Source: Planctomycetaceae bacterium (GTDB lineage Bacteria; Planctomycetota; Planctomycetia; Planctomycetales; Planctomycetaceae). From it: 64,000 nucleotides of DNA. The stretch lies in the NCBI GenBank assembly GCA_020850695.1, contig JADZEF010000110.1, forward strand, positions 1 to 64,000, in the 5' to 3' direction. Shown here one piece after another: positions 18,814 to 28,863 of the stretch (positions are counted from its first letter, which is position 1; each line of letters opens with the position of its first letter). The notes under the pieces are model-generated. The model did not search any database. It saw nothing but the letters and a program-made list of their open reading frames with translations, and was not told the DNA's origin. Both the position numbers and the translations under genes were made by a program.

Positions 18814-20550
18814 TCAGGCCTCGGCGATCTCAAGAGTGCGGGAACCGGGCGCTTCGCGGGCCGCGCGGGCCAGCACATGGTCGAGGAACAGACTGCGAAG
18901 GCCGACCGTCCCCATCCGCTGGCCTTCGACGACGGACTCCAGCAGTTCCTCCAGCCGGCCGGGGAAGGAGACCTTGAGCGTTTCGAGCGAGGGATCGAGG
19001 CTGGCGACAAGGCACATGTCGGACGCGCTGGCCGTCACGCCGTCGCACGGAAGCGAACCGAGCGTGTCGGGCAGCGCCCGCTCCGCCGAGAACAATACGA
19101 AATGACGGCAGTGATATTTCGCATTCCGCCGCTCCAGGAAGAATGAGGCCGGATCGGTCGCTTCTTCCAGTTCGTCGTCCGCCTTGAGGCCCGTCAGCGC
19201 GGCGCTGTGCAGGAAGAGTTGCGGCGCCAGCTTCGCCAGCGCTCCGGCGAACGCATACGCGTTGTCCGTCGTGCCGGGCGTGATCGCTTCGAGCGGACTT
19301 ATCACATGCAGATGCGAGGCGCCCCGCTCTCCGTCAAAGAGGCACAGCGCCACGTCCAGACGCGTGTGCTCGCGCGGGAAGTACCGCACCAGATCGGAAA
19401 GCATTCCGGCCGTCAGAATCCGCGCCCGCACGAACGGGGACGCGTGGTCGGAGCCGCGGATGTCGCAGAGCGAGGGGCTGGCGTCCATCACGAAGCAGAC
19501 CAGCACGCGGGTCTCCTCTTCGATGTGCTCGATCTGCTCGCGGACGAAATGCTGCACCCCCTCATTCAAGAGCCTCTGGTAGAAGAGCATCTCTTCGCCC
19601 GAGAGCCCGAATTCCGCCGGCACGATGTCGGCGGCGTTTCCCGAGAAGGGCTTGATCCGCGTGTCGATGTAGCCGGCCGTCGGGCCGTCGGTCTTGATGG
19701 TGTCGGTCGGCTTGATTTTCTCGACCAGCTCGGGGCGGAACTCGCGCTGGACCGGATCGGGGATCGGCTCGATTTTCAGCACGTTCGAGACGAAGTGCGC
19801 GTCGACGCTGTTCTCGGCGACGTCGCGCGCCGTCAGGTGCACGTAGAGCCGCTTTTCCATCGAGAGGATCTTGTCGAGCCTGGTTTCGAGATAGAACTTC
19901 GACAGCCACCGGACCAGTTCGACGAGCGGCCGGAATTCGTTCTCGCGCGCGCTCAGGAGGGCCGTCAGTTCAAGGGTGGCGGGAAGCGCCTCGCGCTTCG
20001 GCGGGTCGCCCGGGCTTCGTCCCGGCCGTTCGCAGCGCCCCCGGATCGATTTCAACCCGCGCGACGTCGTTTCGGCCGAAGTCAGCCTCAGCGTGCAGCG
20101 GTCGAAGGGATAGGACGTGCCGGCGCGCTCCAGCTCGACCAGCAGGAACTTGAGGAACTGGCGGCACGTTTCCAATTGCAGCTCGGGTTGCTCTTCGATT
20201 TCCTCCAGCAGCTTCGACACTTCCTCGAACTCCGGCTGCTCCCGGAGCCGGCGGAGCATTTTCTGATACTCGGGAAGGATCGCCGCGATCTCCGGAGTCA
20301 TGCGATGGCGCAACGTGCCGCCGAGCCCGCACTGAGGGCGGAGGAGAAAGTTCCCCACGTCGAGCAGGAAAGAGAGGGGCACCGGCGACCCGCCCGCGTT
20401 CATCCGCAGATACCATTGATTCACGACATCCGTGAACTGCCTGCCGCGCCAGGCCGAAAGGGGGGTGAGGCAGAAGCAGAGCGAGTCGCGCGTGAAGTGC
20501 CAGAGATCGATCGCCGGACGGGAGGCGCCGTCGCCGGTTGGTGATGTCAT
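18814..20550 (-). CDS. vWA-domain protein paired with MoxR ATPase
   Basis: The 578-residue protein is started at the ATG at 20550, which has AGGG 8 nt upstream; a GTG 18 nt earlier is less likely. The first 340 residues are mostly helical and unassigned. The C-terminal 230 residues are a von Willebrand factor A fold. The strand VLVCFVMDASPS carries the MIDAS DxSxS motif (D356, S358, S360), a later PGTTDN can supply the MIDAS threonine, and LRLDVALCLFD-like strands follow. The organisation (helical region then vWA) is typical of vWA proteins encoded beside MoxR ATPases, which act as metal-dependent adaptors delivering targets to the AAA+ ring. It lies 65 nt after the MoxR gene and is translationally linked to the coiled-coil gene downstream. 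Confidence 0.88.
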   Translation of the reverse strand: MTSPTGDGASRPAIDLWHFTRDSLCFCLTPLSAWRGRQFTDVVNQWYLRMNAGGSPVPLSFLLDVGNFLLRPQCGLGGTLRHRMTPEIAAILPEYQKMLRRLREQPEFEEVSKLLEEIEEQPELQLETCRQFLKFLLVELERAGTSYPFDRCTLRLTSAETTSRGLKSIRGRCERPGRSPGDPPKREALPATLELTALLSARENEFRPLVELVRWLSKFYLETRLDKILSMEKRLYVHLTARDVAENSVDAHFVSNVLKIEPIPDPVQREFRPELVEKIKPTDTIKTDGPTAGYIDTRIKPFSGNAADIVPAEFGLSGEEMLFYQRLLNEGVQHFVREQIEHIEEETRVLVCFVMDASPSLCDIRGSDHASPFVRARILTAGMLSDLVRYFPREHTRLDVALCLFDGERGASHLHVISPLEAITPGTTDNAYAFAGALAKLAPQLFLHSAALTGLKADDELEEATDPASFFLERRNAKYHCRHFVLFSAERALPDTLGSLPCDGVTASASDMCLVASLDPSLETLKVSFPGRLEELLESVVEGQRMGTVGLRSLFLDHVLARAAREAPGSRTLEIAEA

Positions 20551-20615
20551 CAAGGCCCTCCCTTTCACTCACAACGCGTTTTTCACTCCACGTTCGGCCA
20601 TTGCGCGACCATCGT

Positions 20616-21725
<1,110 letters not shown>

Positions 21726-21729
21726 GGTC

Positions 21730-23109
21730 TCACTCGTCTTCTGTCGTTAGGGAAATGCGAAATTCGGACCGGAGGTCGGCCGTGGCGGGGACATGCGTCC
21801 GAAGAAACTGGCGGTAGGCGTCGTACCCGATGAGGCAGTCGCGAATGCGGACGATGGGCTCGGCCAGTGGGGCGGCCCCTTCGTCGAATCGCTGTGATGC
21901 GTGCGACTCGAACTGGCGGATCGCCTGGACCAGCGGCTCGGCGGCCGCGCCCCGCGACGTCACCATTTGAAGGAGATGGCGAACCGCCGGCGGCGGCTTT
22001 GCAGCGCCACGGGAACTGCCGGCCTTTGACGACCGCCCGTCGCGACCCGCAGCCGCAGGTCTGGATTGCCTTGCCGGCATCAGCCAGTCGGACTCCAGCA
22101 GCTCCCACACGAGATGACCCACCAGGCGGCTTGCCGCCAGCCGCTGTTTGAGTTCGTCCAACGCATCGAGGGCCCGGAGAAGCGCCGCGAGAGCCGCCCC
22201 CTCTTCGGGCCGATCGGGATGCTTCGCGAGTCGATGAATCACTTCGGACGCGAGAAGCCGCCGCGCCGCCCCGCACCCCGAGCGTGTCGCGATGACGGGG
22301 ACGTCGGGCAGTTCCTGCATGTGGACCAGTTCGACAAGGGCGGGATGAATCCGCGGGGCGTCGACGAGCTTCATCAGCCCGCTGTGCCGGACGACTGCGG
22401 CCGCAGCGCGTCCGAAGGCGGTTACTGGATGAAGGCCCGCCTCCCCATTCTCCGACTCGGGGAGGCTGGCGGTTTCTTTCGCCGTCCGATGCATCAGGGC
22501 GTTGGCCGTGCGGGCCGCCAGCAGGGCGATCCAGATGTCTCCCGACGCCTGGGGAACCTGACATTCGGAGAGAAGCTTGAGCGGGCTCGCGACGAGCCGG
22601 ACATCATCAATGTCGCCCCGCCGCGTCTTCGTCAGCCGGGCGAGCAAGGCGAACAGGTTCGCGAGCGCAGTCGCCGTCAGCACGCCGTCGACCGTCACCT
22701 CGAACGTGTCCTCCGGGTCGATGAGGCACGAGCCGGCCGCGGCTTCGTTCGCCAGCTCGCACAGGCGCAACCGCAGGCCGCTGTCGAGCGAAACGACTCC
22801 CGACAGCAGGTGCAGACTTTGTCGGCGGACGGCAGGGCGGGGATCGGCCTGGGTGATCAAGCCGAGCGGCGAGTCCGGCAGCAGTGCTTCGAGCTCGAAC
22901 GGCTCGGCGAGAGCGGCCGACGGCTTCACGACGGCCCCCGGCCGGCCGTCGTCCCCGGCGCGGATTTCGCTCGAAGAACGCAACTGCCGGCACCACTCCT
23001 CGGCGATGGCCGTCAGCCGCCGCTGGAATCCGCGAATCGTCGGCGCTTCCGGCCGGGAGGCCGGGGCCGGTTCGACCGGGCGAGGGGGTTTGACGGGGCG
23101 GCGGGCCAT
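21730..23109 (-). CDS. Hypothetical helical protein upstream of moxR
   Basis: The protein has 459 residues, starts at ATG, and ends 4 nt before the MoxR start, so it is co-transcribed. The N-terminus is Pro/Arg-rich (residues 1-25) and probably disordered. The remainder is Ala/Leu-rich helix with a Gly/Ser-rich hinge around 345-370 (RDGRSSKAGSSRG), suggesting two helical lobes. There is no signal peptide, TM helix or catalytic motif. I do not recognise it. The tight linkage to the MoxR-vWA genes points to a subunit or regulator of that machine. Confidence 0.7.
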   Translation of the reverse strand: MARRPVKPPRPVEPAPASRPEAPTIRGFQRRLTAIAEEWCRQLRSSSEIRAGDDGRPGAVVKPSAALAEPFELEALLPDSPLGLITQADPRPAVRRQSLHLLSGVVSLDSGLRLRLCELANEAAAGSCLIDPEDTFEVTVDGVLTATALANLFALLARLTKTRRGDIDDVRLVASPLKLLSECQVPQASGDIWIALLAARTANALMHRTAKETASLPESENGEAGLHPVTAFGRAAAAVVRHSGLMKLVDAPRIHPALVELVHMQELPDVPVIATRSGCGAARRLLASEVIHRLAKHPDRPEEGAALAALLRALDALDELKQRLAASRLVGHLVWELLESDWLMPARQSRPAAAGRDGRSSKAGSSRGAAKPPPAVRHLLQMVTSRGAAAEPLVQAIRQFESHASQRFDEGAAPLAEPIVRIRDCLIGYDAYRQFLRTHVPATADLRSEFRISLTTEDE

Positions 23110-23137
23110 GAAGGAGTGTTCGATTCCAGGAGCGGAG

Positions 23138-23542
23138 TCAGCCTTCCGTCGATTCAGGAGTCGCGGGAGACATGTCTGTGGTGACTGGAGACTCTCGAAG
23201 TACGGCGAGATGGGCGAGTGCTTTCGTCGGACGCGCGTCGTTCGGGCAGAATTGCCGGACCAGGAGCCAGCATTCGGCGGCGGCGTCCCACTGCCGTCGC
23301 TGGCAGGCGGCCTGCCCCAACAGCAGCCAGGCTTCCGGATCGGCGGGGCGGACGCTGACCACCGCGTTCAGCAGGCTCTGCGCCTTCGCAGCGTCTCCGC
23401 GCCGCATCGCGGCCAGCGCGGAGTTGAACCAGGCGTCGGGAAGTTCTTCGAGCCGGGCGAGCAGTCGGACATTCGCATTGCACCCCGGGCAGCGCTCGGC
23501 GCCGGTGGAGCAACGTTGGGAACATTTCGGGCAACGGAACAT
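23138..23542 (-). CDS. Zinc-ribbon plus TPR protein
   Basis: The protein has 134 residues from the ATG at 23542; the frame extends to a TTG at 23623, but that overlaps the Hsp70 gene and is Arg/Cys-rich without protein character. The N-terminus MFRCPKCSQRCSTGAERCPGC holds two CxxC knuckles forming a small zinc ribbon. It is followed by about 2-3 TPR-like helical pairs (WFNSALAAMRRGDAAKAQSLL, DPEAWLLLGQAACQRRQWDAAAECWLL). TPR helices bind peptide segments such as chaperone tails. The gene follows Hsp70 in the operon, so an Hsp70 co-chaperone or adaptor is a reasonable but untested idea. Confidence 0.75.
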   Translation of the reverse strand: MFRCPKCSQRCSTGAERCPGCNANVRLLARLEELPDAWFNSALAAMRRGDAAKAQSLLNAVVSVRPADPEAWLLLGQAACQRRQWDAAAECWLLVRQFCPNDARPTKALAHLAVLRESPVTTDMSPATPESTEG

Positions 23543-23609
23543 CGGCGACTTGTCCGTCAAAGGCGGGAGGGAGCAAAGACAACGCAAACAGTCGCAACGC
23601 CGTCGTCGA

Positions 23610-26120
23610 TCAGAGCTCTTCAAGCACGCTCGTTCGTTTCCGCTCGCCAGGCCGCGCCAGTTGCTCGTTCGCGGGCTTCACGTACTTGTGATAGATCTCG
23701 CGAAACTGGTCGCGCGCCCGGTCTTCGTCCGTGAGGTTCACTCCCTGAACGACCCTTTCCGCCTCTTCCAGTTTGTTCCGCAAGTCGTTCTTCCGGTCCG
23801 CGGGCAGGTGCCGCGACGCGTCAACCTTCTCGATCGTCTCCTCGATCTCCCGCATCAGAAATTCCCGCATGAGATGCGGGGGGGGCGGCGGCAGGATGTT
23901 GATCGCTCCGAGGACGTGCTGCACCGTTCCATGCAGCTGCTTCCACTCGTCGACGTTCCCTTCCTGCTCGACGCGGGGAATCTCGGCTTCGACGGTCGCG
24001 AGAGTCCGGTCGTAGTGCTGGTCGGCCAGCTCCGGCCGGGTTCTCAGCGCCTCGGGAAGGAGACTCCGAGCGGCGGCGATCATCTCCAGCAGTTCGGACT
24101 TCGGCGGAGAGAGGGCCGCGCCGCGGGGGAGTTCGTACTGGAGGAGGTCGAGCTGGCGGATCTTGAGGTAGACGGGAAACGGCTCTGGGAACCTTTCGGC
24201 CAGGAGATGCTCGGCCTCGGCGACCAGCCGGTCTCCTTTCGTGCCGACTTCCGTCTTGCGCGGGCCGGCGGGCGCATTCTCCAGCGCGTCGCGGTACTCG
24301 CGGCAGACGCGGTCGAAATCGAGCCGCAGCCGGTCGATCGGCGGGATTGTGACCGGCTTCATTGGAATCTTCTCGATCTTCTCCGCGCCGGTGGCCGGGA
24401 CGCGGACGGTCGCCGTGAGCTCGTACTCGCGGCTCACGGCGATGTTCACGTCGACGCGCGTCCGCGACGGAATCGGGCGGTCGAAATCGGAAAGGACGAC
24501 GTCCGCGAGCTCGACGTTGTCCTGGTAAAGGGTAATCGGAAGCTCGGTCAGCTCCATCGCGGTGCGGAACGACTTCGTGCTGTCGCACGGCAGAAGCGAG
24601 CCTTCACCGGCCAGCTGGCTCAGCTTCTTCGTGGTCAGCACCGCGATCGACTGGGCCAGCATTTCCGGGATCCGTCCGCCGCTGTTCGTCCGCGTCCCTT
24701 CGATCTGGAATACCACGTAATCCCGCTCGAAGATCACGCGCCCGTCCGGCGCCGAGATGTTGAGATGCAGGGCGTTCTCGTCGTTTTCGTTCAAGGGGAC
24801 GTTCACGAGGAACCGGCCATCGGCCGCCGTTGCCGAGAGCGCGGGCGAATCCTTGCCTCCGGTGACGGTGACGACCAGTCCGCCCACGGCGGGACATTCG
24901 GGAGTCGCCGTCACGGTCCCGCTGATGGAGACCGAGGCCTCGCCGACGCTGTCGGGAACATACCCCACCGCGACGTTCCCCTCGCGCGTCTCCTGCGTGG
25001 ACGCGAGAACCGCCGCCCCGAGCGCGACGCTCAGGTCGAGCATGTTCTCATCGGGGTCGAGCGGCAGCCCGAATTCCTCGTGCAGCCTGTCCTGAAGGGC
25101 CTTCAGCCGGCACGAGCCTCCCACGAGGACGAGGTGGCCCAGATCCTGCGGGGTCAGGTTGGCCGCTGCAATGACGCGCTTCGTTTCATTGATGGTTTGA
25201 TCGATCTCCGGCTTGATCAGCTCGCGGAACGCGGACTGCGTCATCGAAAATCGCAACTGGACCGAACGCGGGGGGGTGCTGTCGTCTTCGAAGATGTTCG
25301 CCTCGACCGCATCCCCTTTCGGAGCGCCGTCGCCCAGTTTTTTCTTGAGCTTCTCCGCGTAGAACATCAGGGTTGTCCACCGCGTGTCGCGCTCCGGCCA
25401 CTCGCGATCGATGTGGATCTTGTATTTCTTCGCCTGCAGATCGGCCAGCATCAGCGCGGCGATCTTCTTATCGATGTTGTATCCGCCAAGCTCGCGGTTC
25501 CCTCCGCACTTCAGCCGCGTGTACGAATCGCCGACCTGCTCGAGGACGGTGACGTCGAACGTGCCGCCGCCGAGGTCAAATACGAGGATGTGGTTCTTCC
25601 CGGTCTCCACCGGCTCGCCGCACTTGTAGAAGGCGAGCGCCGCGGCGGTCGGCTCTTCAAGCAGCGCCACGACTTCCAGACCAGCCAGGCGTCCGGCCTC
25701 GCGGGTGTCCTTGATGGCGGGGACGTCGAAGTAGGCCGGGTGCGTGATGATGACGCGCCGGATGGGCGTCTCGGACTTCAGCGCCCGCTGGGCGACGTCG
25801 ACCATGTGCCGCAGGATGAGCGCCGACACCTCGACCGCGGTGAGCTCGCGGTCTCCCAGGCGGAAGGTCTTCGTCGTCCCCATGTACTTCTTGACGAAGC
25901 GGATCGGAGTGAGCCCCCGGCACGCGAGGTCGCGGGCGTCATCGCCGACGACGTCTTCCCCATCAAGCCGGCAAACCGCCGACGCCTGCGTCAGACGGGA
26001 GAACGCGTCCGCCAGCGCGGTGAACTCGCCGAAAGCGCTTCCAGCCTCATCAAAGACTCCAGGAACCGCGACGACGGAGTTCGTCGTCCCCAGATCGATG
26101 CCCACCACATAATCTGTCAT
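23610..26120 (-). CDS. Divergent Hsp70 chaperone with an inserted beta domain
   Basis: The protein has 836 residues from the ATG at 26120; the frame upstream of it is not protein-like. The nucleotide-binding domain is intact: VVGIDLGTTNSVVAV (phosphate-1), EEPTAAALAFYKCG, VFDLGGGTFDVTV (phosphate-2) and LVLVGGSCRLKALQ (adenosine). Unlike DnaK (about 640 residues), residues about 394-475 form an extra beta-sandwich-like segment (SVSISGTVTATPEC then TAADGRFLVNVP and DYVVFQIEG), resembling carboxypeptidase-regulatory-like folds. This sits between the ATPase and a recognisable substrate-binding beta region (IAVLTTKKLSQLAGEGSLLPCD onward). Residues 600-836 are a long helical lid that lacks the usual EEVD-type end. 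GrpE-like and J-like genes lie immediately upstream, so this looks like a dedicated chaperone set rather than the housekeeping dnaK operon. Confidence 0.93.
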   Translation of the reverse strand: MTDYVVGIDLGTTNSVVAVPGVFDEAGSAFGEFTALADAFSRLTQASAVCRLDGEDVVGDDARDLACRGLTPIRFVKKYMGTTKTFRLGDRELTAVEVSALILRHMVDVAQRALKSETPIRRVIITHPAYFDVPAIKDTREAGRLAGLEVVALLEEPTAAALAFYKCGEPVETGKNHILVFDLGGGTFDVTVLEQVGDSYTRLKCGGNRELGGYNIDKKIAALMLADLQAKKYKIHIDREWPERDTRWTTLMFYAEKLKKKLGDGAPKGDAVEANIFEDDSTPPRSVQLRFSMTQSAFRELIKPEIDQTINETKRVIAAANLTPQDLGHLVLVGGSCRLKALQDRLHEEFGLPLDPDENMLDLSVALGAAVLASTQETREGNVAVGYVPDSVGEASVSISGTVTATPECPAVGGLVVTVTGGKDSPALSATAADGRFLVNVPLNENDENALHLNISAPDGRVIFERDYVVFQIEGTRTNSGGRIPEMLAQSIAVLTTKKLSQLAGEGSLLPCDSTKSFRTAMELTELPITLYQDNVELADVVLSDFDRPIPSRTRVDVNIAVSREYELTATVRVPATGAEKIEKIPMKPVTIPPIDRLRLDFDRVCREYRDALENAPAGPRKTEVGTKGDRLVAEAEHLLAERFPEPFPVYLKIRQLDLLQYELPRGAALSPPKSELLEMIAAARSLLPEALRTRPELADQHYDRTLATVEAEIPRVEQEGNVDEWKQLHGTVQHVLGAINILPPPPPHLMREFLMREIEETIEKVDASRHLPADRKNDLRNKLEEAERVVQGVNLTDEDRARDQFREIYHKYVKPANEQLARPGERKRTSVLEEL

Positions 26121-26170
26121 CAGTCCTGTCTCCTCTCCGGCGCAGGATGGAATGGACTTGTCAGTGAATC

Positions 26171-26635
26171 TCAGTCGCGGGGCGGCCCCTCCAGATCGGC
26201 GATGCCTCGGGCGATCAGTCGCCCCGCCTGACGCACGACGGGACTCTGCTGGTAACTCACCACGGTCTCGGACCGAGACGTGTTCCGGCGGTACTGGCGA
26301 ATATCGATCTGGTCGCTCCACTCCTCGTTCCATGTCTGCCCCGTGCGGTCCTCGACCGTCACGGCATTTTGTTCAAGGAGCGCGTCCAACCTGCACGCGA
26401 GCGTTTCGACGGCGTCGGCGGTCATCTCGGCGTGCTCGCGCCGGGCCGTGTCGACAGAACGTCGCAGATGAAAGCGGACACGGGCCAGCTCGGCCAGCAG
26501 CCCCTCGACGCGCTCGTCGAATTCGCGGTAGATCGTCGCGAGTTCGGCGCCGGCGATCTCCAGGAGCGAGTCCGCCTCGGGGAAGCGCAATCGGCGCGGT
26601 TCCACCTCAAAGGGGAATGTATTCGTCATTGGCAT
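26171..26635 (-). CDS. Divergent GrpE-like nucleotide exchange factor
   Basis: The protein has 154 residues from the ATG at 26635 (an ATG six bases later at 26629 is equally possible; GGTGG lies upstream of both). Residues about 25-100 form a long helix with heptads (LLEIAGAELATIYREFDER and on), as in the GrpE dimer stalk. The last 60 residues follow the order of the GrpE beta domain: LLEQNAVTVEDRTGQTWNEE (compare 'l...Gv..i...G..FDP..HEA'), then ETVVSYQQSPVVRQAGRLI (compare 'gtVv.v...GY.l.dr.lRpA'). The gene ends 50 nt before the Hsp70 start. The similarity is structural in character and weak in sequence, but the location supports the call. Confidence 0.55.
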   Translation of the reverse strand: MPMTNTFPFEVEPRRLRFPEADSLLEIAGAELATIYREFDERVEGLLAELARVRFHLRRSVDTARREHAEMTADAVETLACRLDALLEQNAVTVEDRTGQTWNEEWSDQIDIRQYRRNTSRSETVVSYQQSPVVRQAGRLIARGIADLEGPPRD

Positions 26636-26759
26636 TGGCCCACCGGAGTCGCTGCACCGCCCACACGACGCGCTTGATTTGCCTGTCGAAATCCTCGACG
26701 CGGGCATCCAGACCGGAACGAATCTGCCAACGTTCCAGGCTCTGAAGTGATGGGAACGG

Positions 26760-26840
26760 ATGTCGACAACACTTTCCCATAACCCAACAGGCAACCTGAA
26801 ACAATCATTAACTCACGCATTTTTCTTAGAATCTTAATTC
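26760..26840. promoter_or_regulatory. AT-rich stretch in the gap before grpE-like/hsp70, possible internal promoter
   Basis: This part of the 272-bp gap between the J-like and GrpE-like genes is clearly richer in A and T than the surrounding sequence (for example a run containing cattttt and cttaattcat). In an otherwise tightly packed operon, this is the most likely place for an internal minus-strand promoter for the GrpE-like/Hsp70 section. I could not assign a convincing -35/-10 pair, so the call rests on composition and position only. Confidence 0.25.
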
Positions 26841-26907
26841 ATGCCTGATCGGATGGTTCGACGAACTCACGACCGGTCCTTAGACCATGATGTCCAGTCG
26901 GATCGAC

Positions 26908-27429
26908 TCAAATTCCCATTTCGTCCGCACGGTCTGGTAGCAGCGCGCTCTCGAACGCCTCCAGATCCGGATTCGCCGTGGGCCGGACGCCGGCATTGGC
27001 GTCCTGAGGAACCAGATCGACCAGGAACGCCGCATTGACGATCGGAAAGGGATCGAGCGATTCCGGAGCGGGGAACTCGATGGCCTCGATCGACTGAAGG
27101 GCGGAGTGGATTGCTGCACGATCCAGGCCGTGGACCGTGTGTGCCCACAGACGTTCCTCGAAATAGAACCTCTCGTTCGCCTTCAATCGCTCCGCCGTCG
27201 CCAGATCGGATTCGGTGAGGGTCCGGCCGCGGACAACCGGTGGCCGCCCCGCGTCGAGTTGCTGTCGAAGCTGATGGCAGGCCTGGTCGAAGGCGTCGTA
27301 CCCCGCATCGGGGTCGACTCCCAGAAGCGCGAATACGTTGTGGCGGTAGGCGTTGCGGTTCTCGAGCAGTTCCTGCACAAGCCGCAGCGTGCTCTCGGGC
27401 GCCGGACCGCCCGCAGAAAGCTCTGACAT
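26908..27429 (-). CDS. Degenerate J-domain-like protein lacking HPD
   Basis: This 173-residue protein starts at an ATG with AGGAAGAG just upstream. Residues about 26-75 read like a J-domain: NVFALLGVDPDAGYDAFDQA matches the 'yevLGv...as.eeik.ayr' opening, and helices continue to about residue 90 (TAERLKANERFYFEERLW). The HPD tripeptide that stimulates Hsp70 ATPase is absent; the equivalent loop reads LDAGRPP. The C-terminal 80 residues carry no known motif. With GrpE-like and Hsp70 genes following directly, a J-like client adaptor is plausible, but the missing HPD means it may recruit without stimulating ATP hydrolysis, or may be something else entirely. Confidence 0.5.
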   Translation of the reverse strand: MSELSAGGPAPESTLRLVQELLENRNAYRHNVFALLGVDPDAGYDAFDQACHQLRQQLDAGRPPVVRGRTLTESDLATAERLKANERFYFEERLWAHTVHGLDRAAIHSALQSIEAIEFPAPESLDPFPIVNAAFLVDLVPQDANAGVRPTANPDLEAFESALLPDRADEMGI

Positions 27430-27483
27430 GGCTCTTCCTCGCGGAGACCAACGTTTCGCTCTCGAACAGATCGATCCGTTCCC

Positions 27484-28863
27484 TCATCCGAGCATCGTGG
27501 AGAATTGTTCGACCAATTGGGCGCTGACCTCATCCCGTTCGGCATTCAGCTGCCGCCGCGCATTCTCCAGATGCTCGCGTCCCTTCCTCGCATTTCCCGA
27601 AGCGGCCAGCTGCAAGGCCCGCAGCGCATTCAGGGCGGCAAACTCCGGATCGTTGGGGAGCGCGCTGTCCAGGAATCCGCCGAGAAATTGAACTGAAGAG
27701 CCGCTGGCCTGAAACAGCTCGGAGACTCGATGGATGACGGCTCCGACCAACCCATCCGCCCGCGAGCGGTTTCCGAACCGCCGTGCGGTCCGGGCGGAGC
27801 GGAGGGCCTCACACAAAGCGGGGATCCGCGCCTGAGAGGAGTCGTCCTTCCGCGCGGCTTCGGAGCGCAGTGCGGCTTCGACGCACGTGGCGTGGTAGTC
27901 GTAAAGGCAGCCTTCGATCGCCAGATTGCCGGGCGCGGCCCCTTCCAGCACGGGATGGCGGGCTTCCCTGGAGACGGATGCCAAAGCGGACATGGCCTTG
28001 GCCGGCTGGTCGACGTCGGCGTTCAACCAGTGCTGCGCTTCGCCGTTGGCGCTGCGACAGAGTGCGTGAAGCGCCGGCAGATAACCTTCCTCAAGTTCGA
28101 GAAACCATCGGCACCGGTCGCGGTATTTCGGATGCTCTTCGGGGGGAGAGCCCGCGGACAATCGACCGACGATCTCGTCGAAGGTCTTCTTTCGCCAATG
28201 CTCGACCAGTGCGGCATCGAACGGAGCGTCGCGGAGGACGATCCAGTGCTCGCGCGCGGATGCGAGCTGTCCGACGTCCAGGAAATCGCTGACGATCCGC
28301 GAGTGAATCTCCAGCAGCTGACCGGGAATCGTCCGGCGGACTTCTCCCGGTTCGACGCGCAGGAGCCGGTCGAGCAGCGGATCGGCGACCGCGGCCCGCC
28401 GGCGGGTTTCCCACCGCCCCGCAAGGCCTTTCCAGAAGGTGTCCGATCCCACGAGCTCGGACCAATGCTGAAGCCCCTGCCGCCACTTCGTCATCGTCTC
28501 CGGCGAGACGCTGCGGGATTGCAGATGGTCCTGAATCGCTCCTCCATGCGAGAGAACCGCCAGGTGGTGCAGCGCGAAGTGCTGGCCGGGATGCATGCGG
28601 TGGAGTTCGTCGAACAGGCGGATGGTCTCGATGCCGGGTTGCTCGGATCCGCCGCCGATGTCGCGCTGCAGGGCGCGGTAGGCCGCCAGGCACGGGTCGT
28701 TCCGCCAGACATCCTCAAGCGAGCGATTGAGGCTCTGCACGGCGTCTTCGAACGGGATCTCGTCGCCACCCTTCGAGACCGTTTTCCGGGCACGCATTTT
28801 CGCCGCCTGGTCCAGAAGCGCCTGGCGGCGGTTCCCTTTTCCATCATTCGCTTTCAGGGCCAT
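27484..28863 (-). CDS. Hypothetical helical (TPR-like) protein linked to the kinase gene
   Basis: This protein has 459 residues. Its ATG at 28863 overlaps the last 10 nt of the kinase gene and GGGA precedes it, so translation is coupled to the kinase. The sequence is almost all alpha helix with irregular repeat spacing (ALQLAASGNARKGREHLENA near the C-terminus is TPR-like). Conserved-looking Trp and His pairs occur in the middle (HFALHHLAVLSHGG). No membrane segment, signal peptide or catalytic motif is visible. It may be a kinase adaptor or a scaffold, and the family is not recognised. Confidence 0.7.
   Translation of the reverse strand: MALKANDGKGNRRQALLDQAAKMRARKTVSKGGDEIPFEDAVQSLNRSLEDVWRNDPCLAAYRALQRDIGGGSEQPGIETIRLFDELHRMHPGQHFALHHLAVLSHGGAIQDHLQSRSVSPETMTKWRQGLQHWSELVGSDTFWKGLAGRWETRRRAAVADPLLDRLLRVEPGEVRRTIPGQLLEIHSRIVSDFLDVGQLASAREHWIVLRDAPFDAALVEHWRKKTFDEIVGRLSAGSPPEEHPKYRDRCRWFLELEEGYLPALHALCRSANGEAQHWLNADVDQPAKAMSALASVSREARHPVLEGAAPGNLAIEGCLYDYHATCVEAALRSEAARKDDSSQARIPALCEALRSARTARRFGNRSRADGLVGAVIHRVSELFQASGSSVQFLGGFLDSALPNDPEFAALNALRALQLAASGNARKGREHLENARRQLNAERDEVSAQLVEQFSTMLG

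Noticed and set aside
23172-26231. Plus-strand frame of about 1,019 codons opposite Hsp70
   Set aside because: The opposite strand encodes unmistakable Hsp70 motifs, so this frame is a composition artefact.
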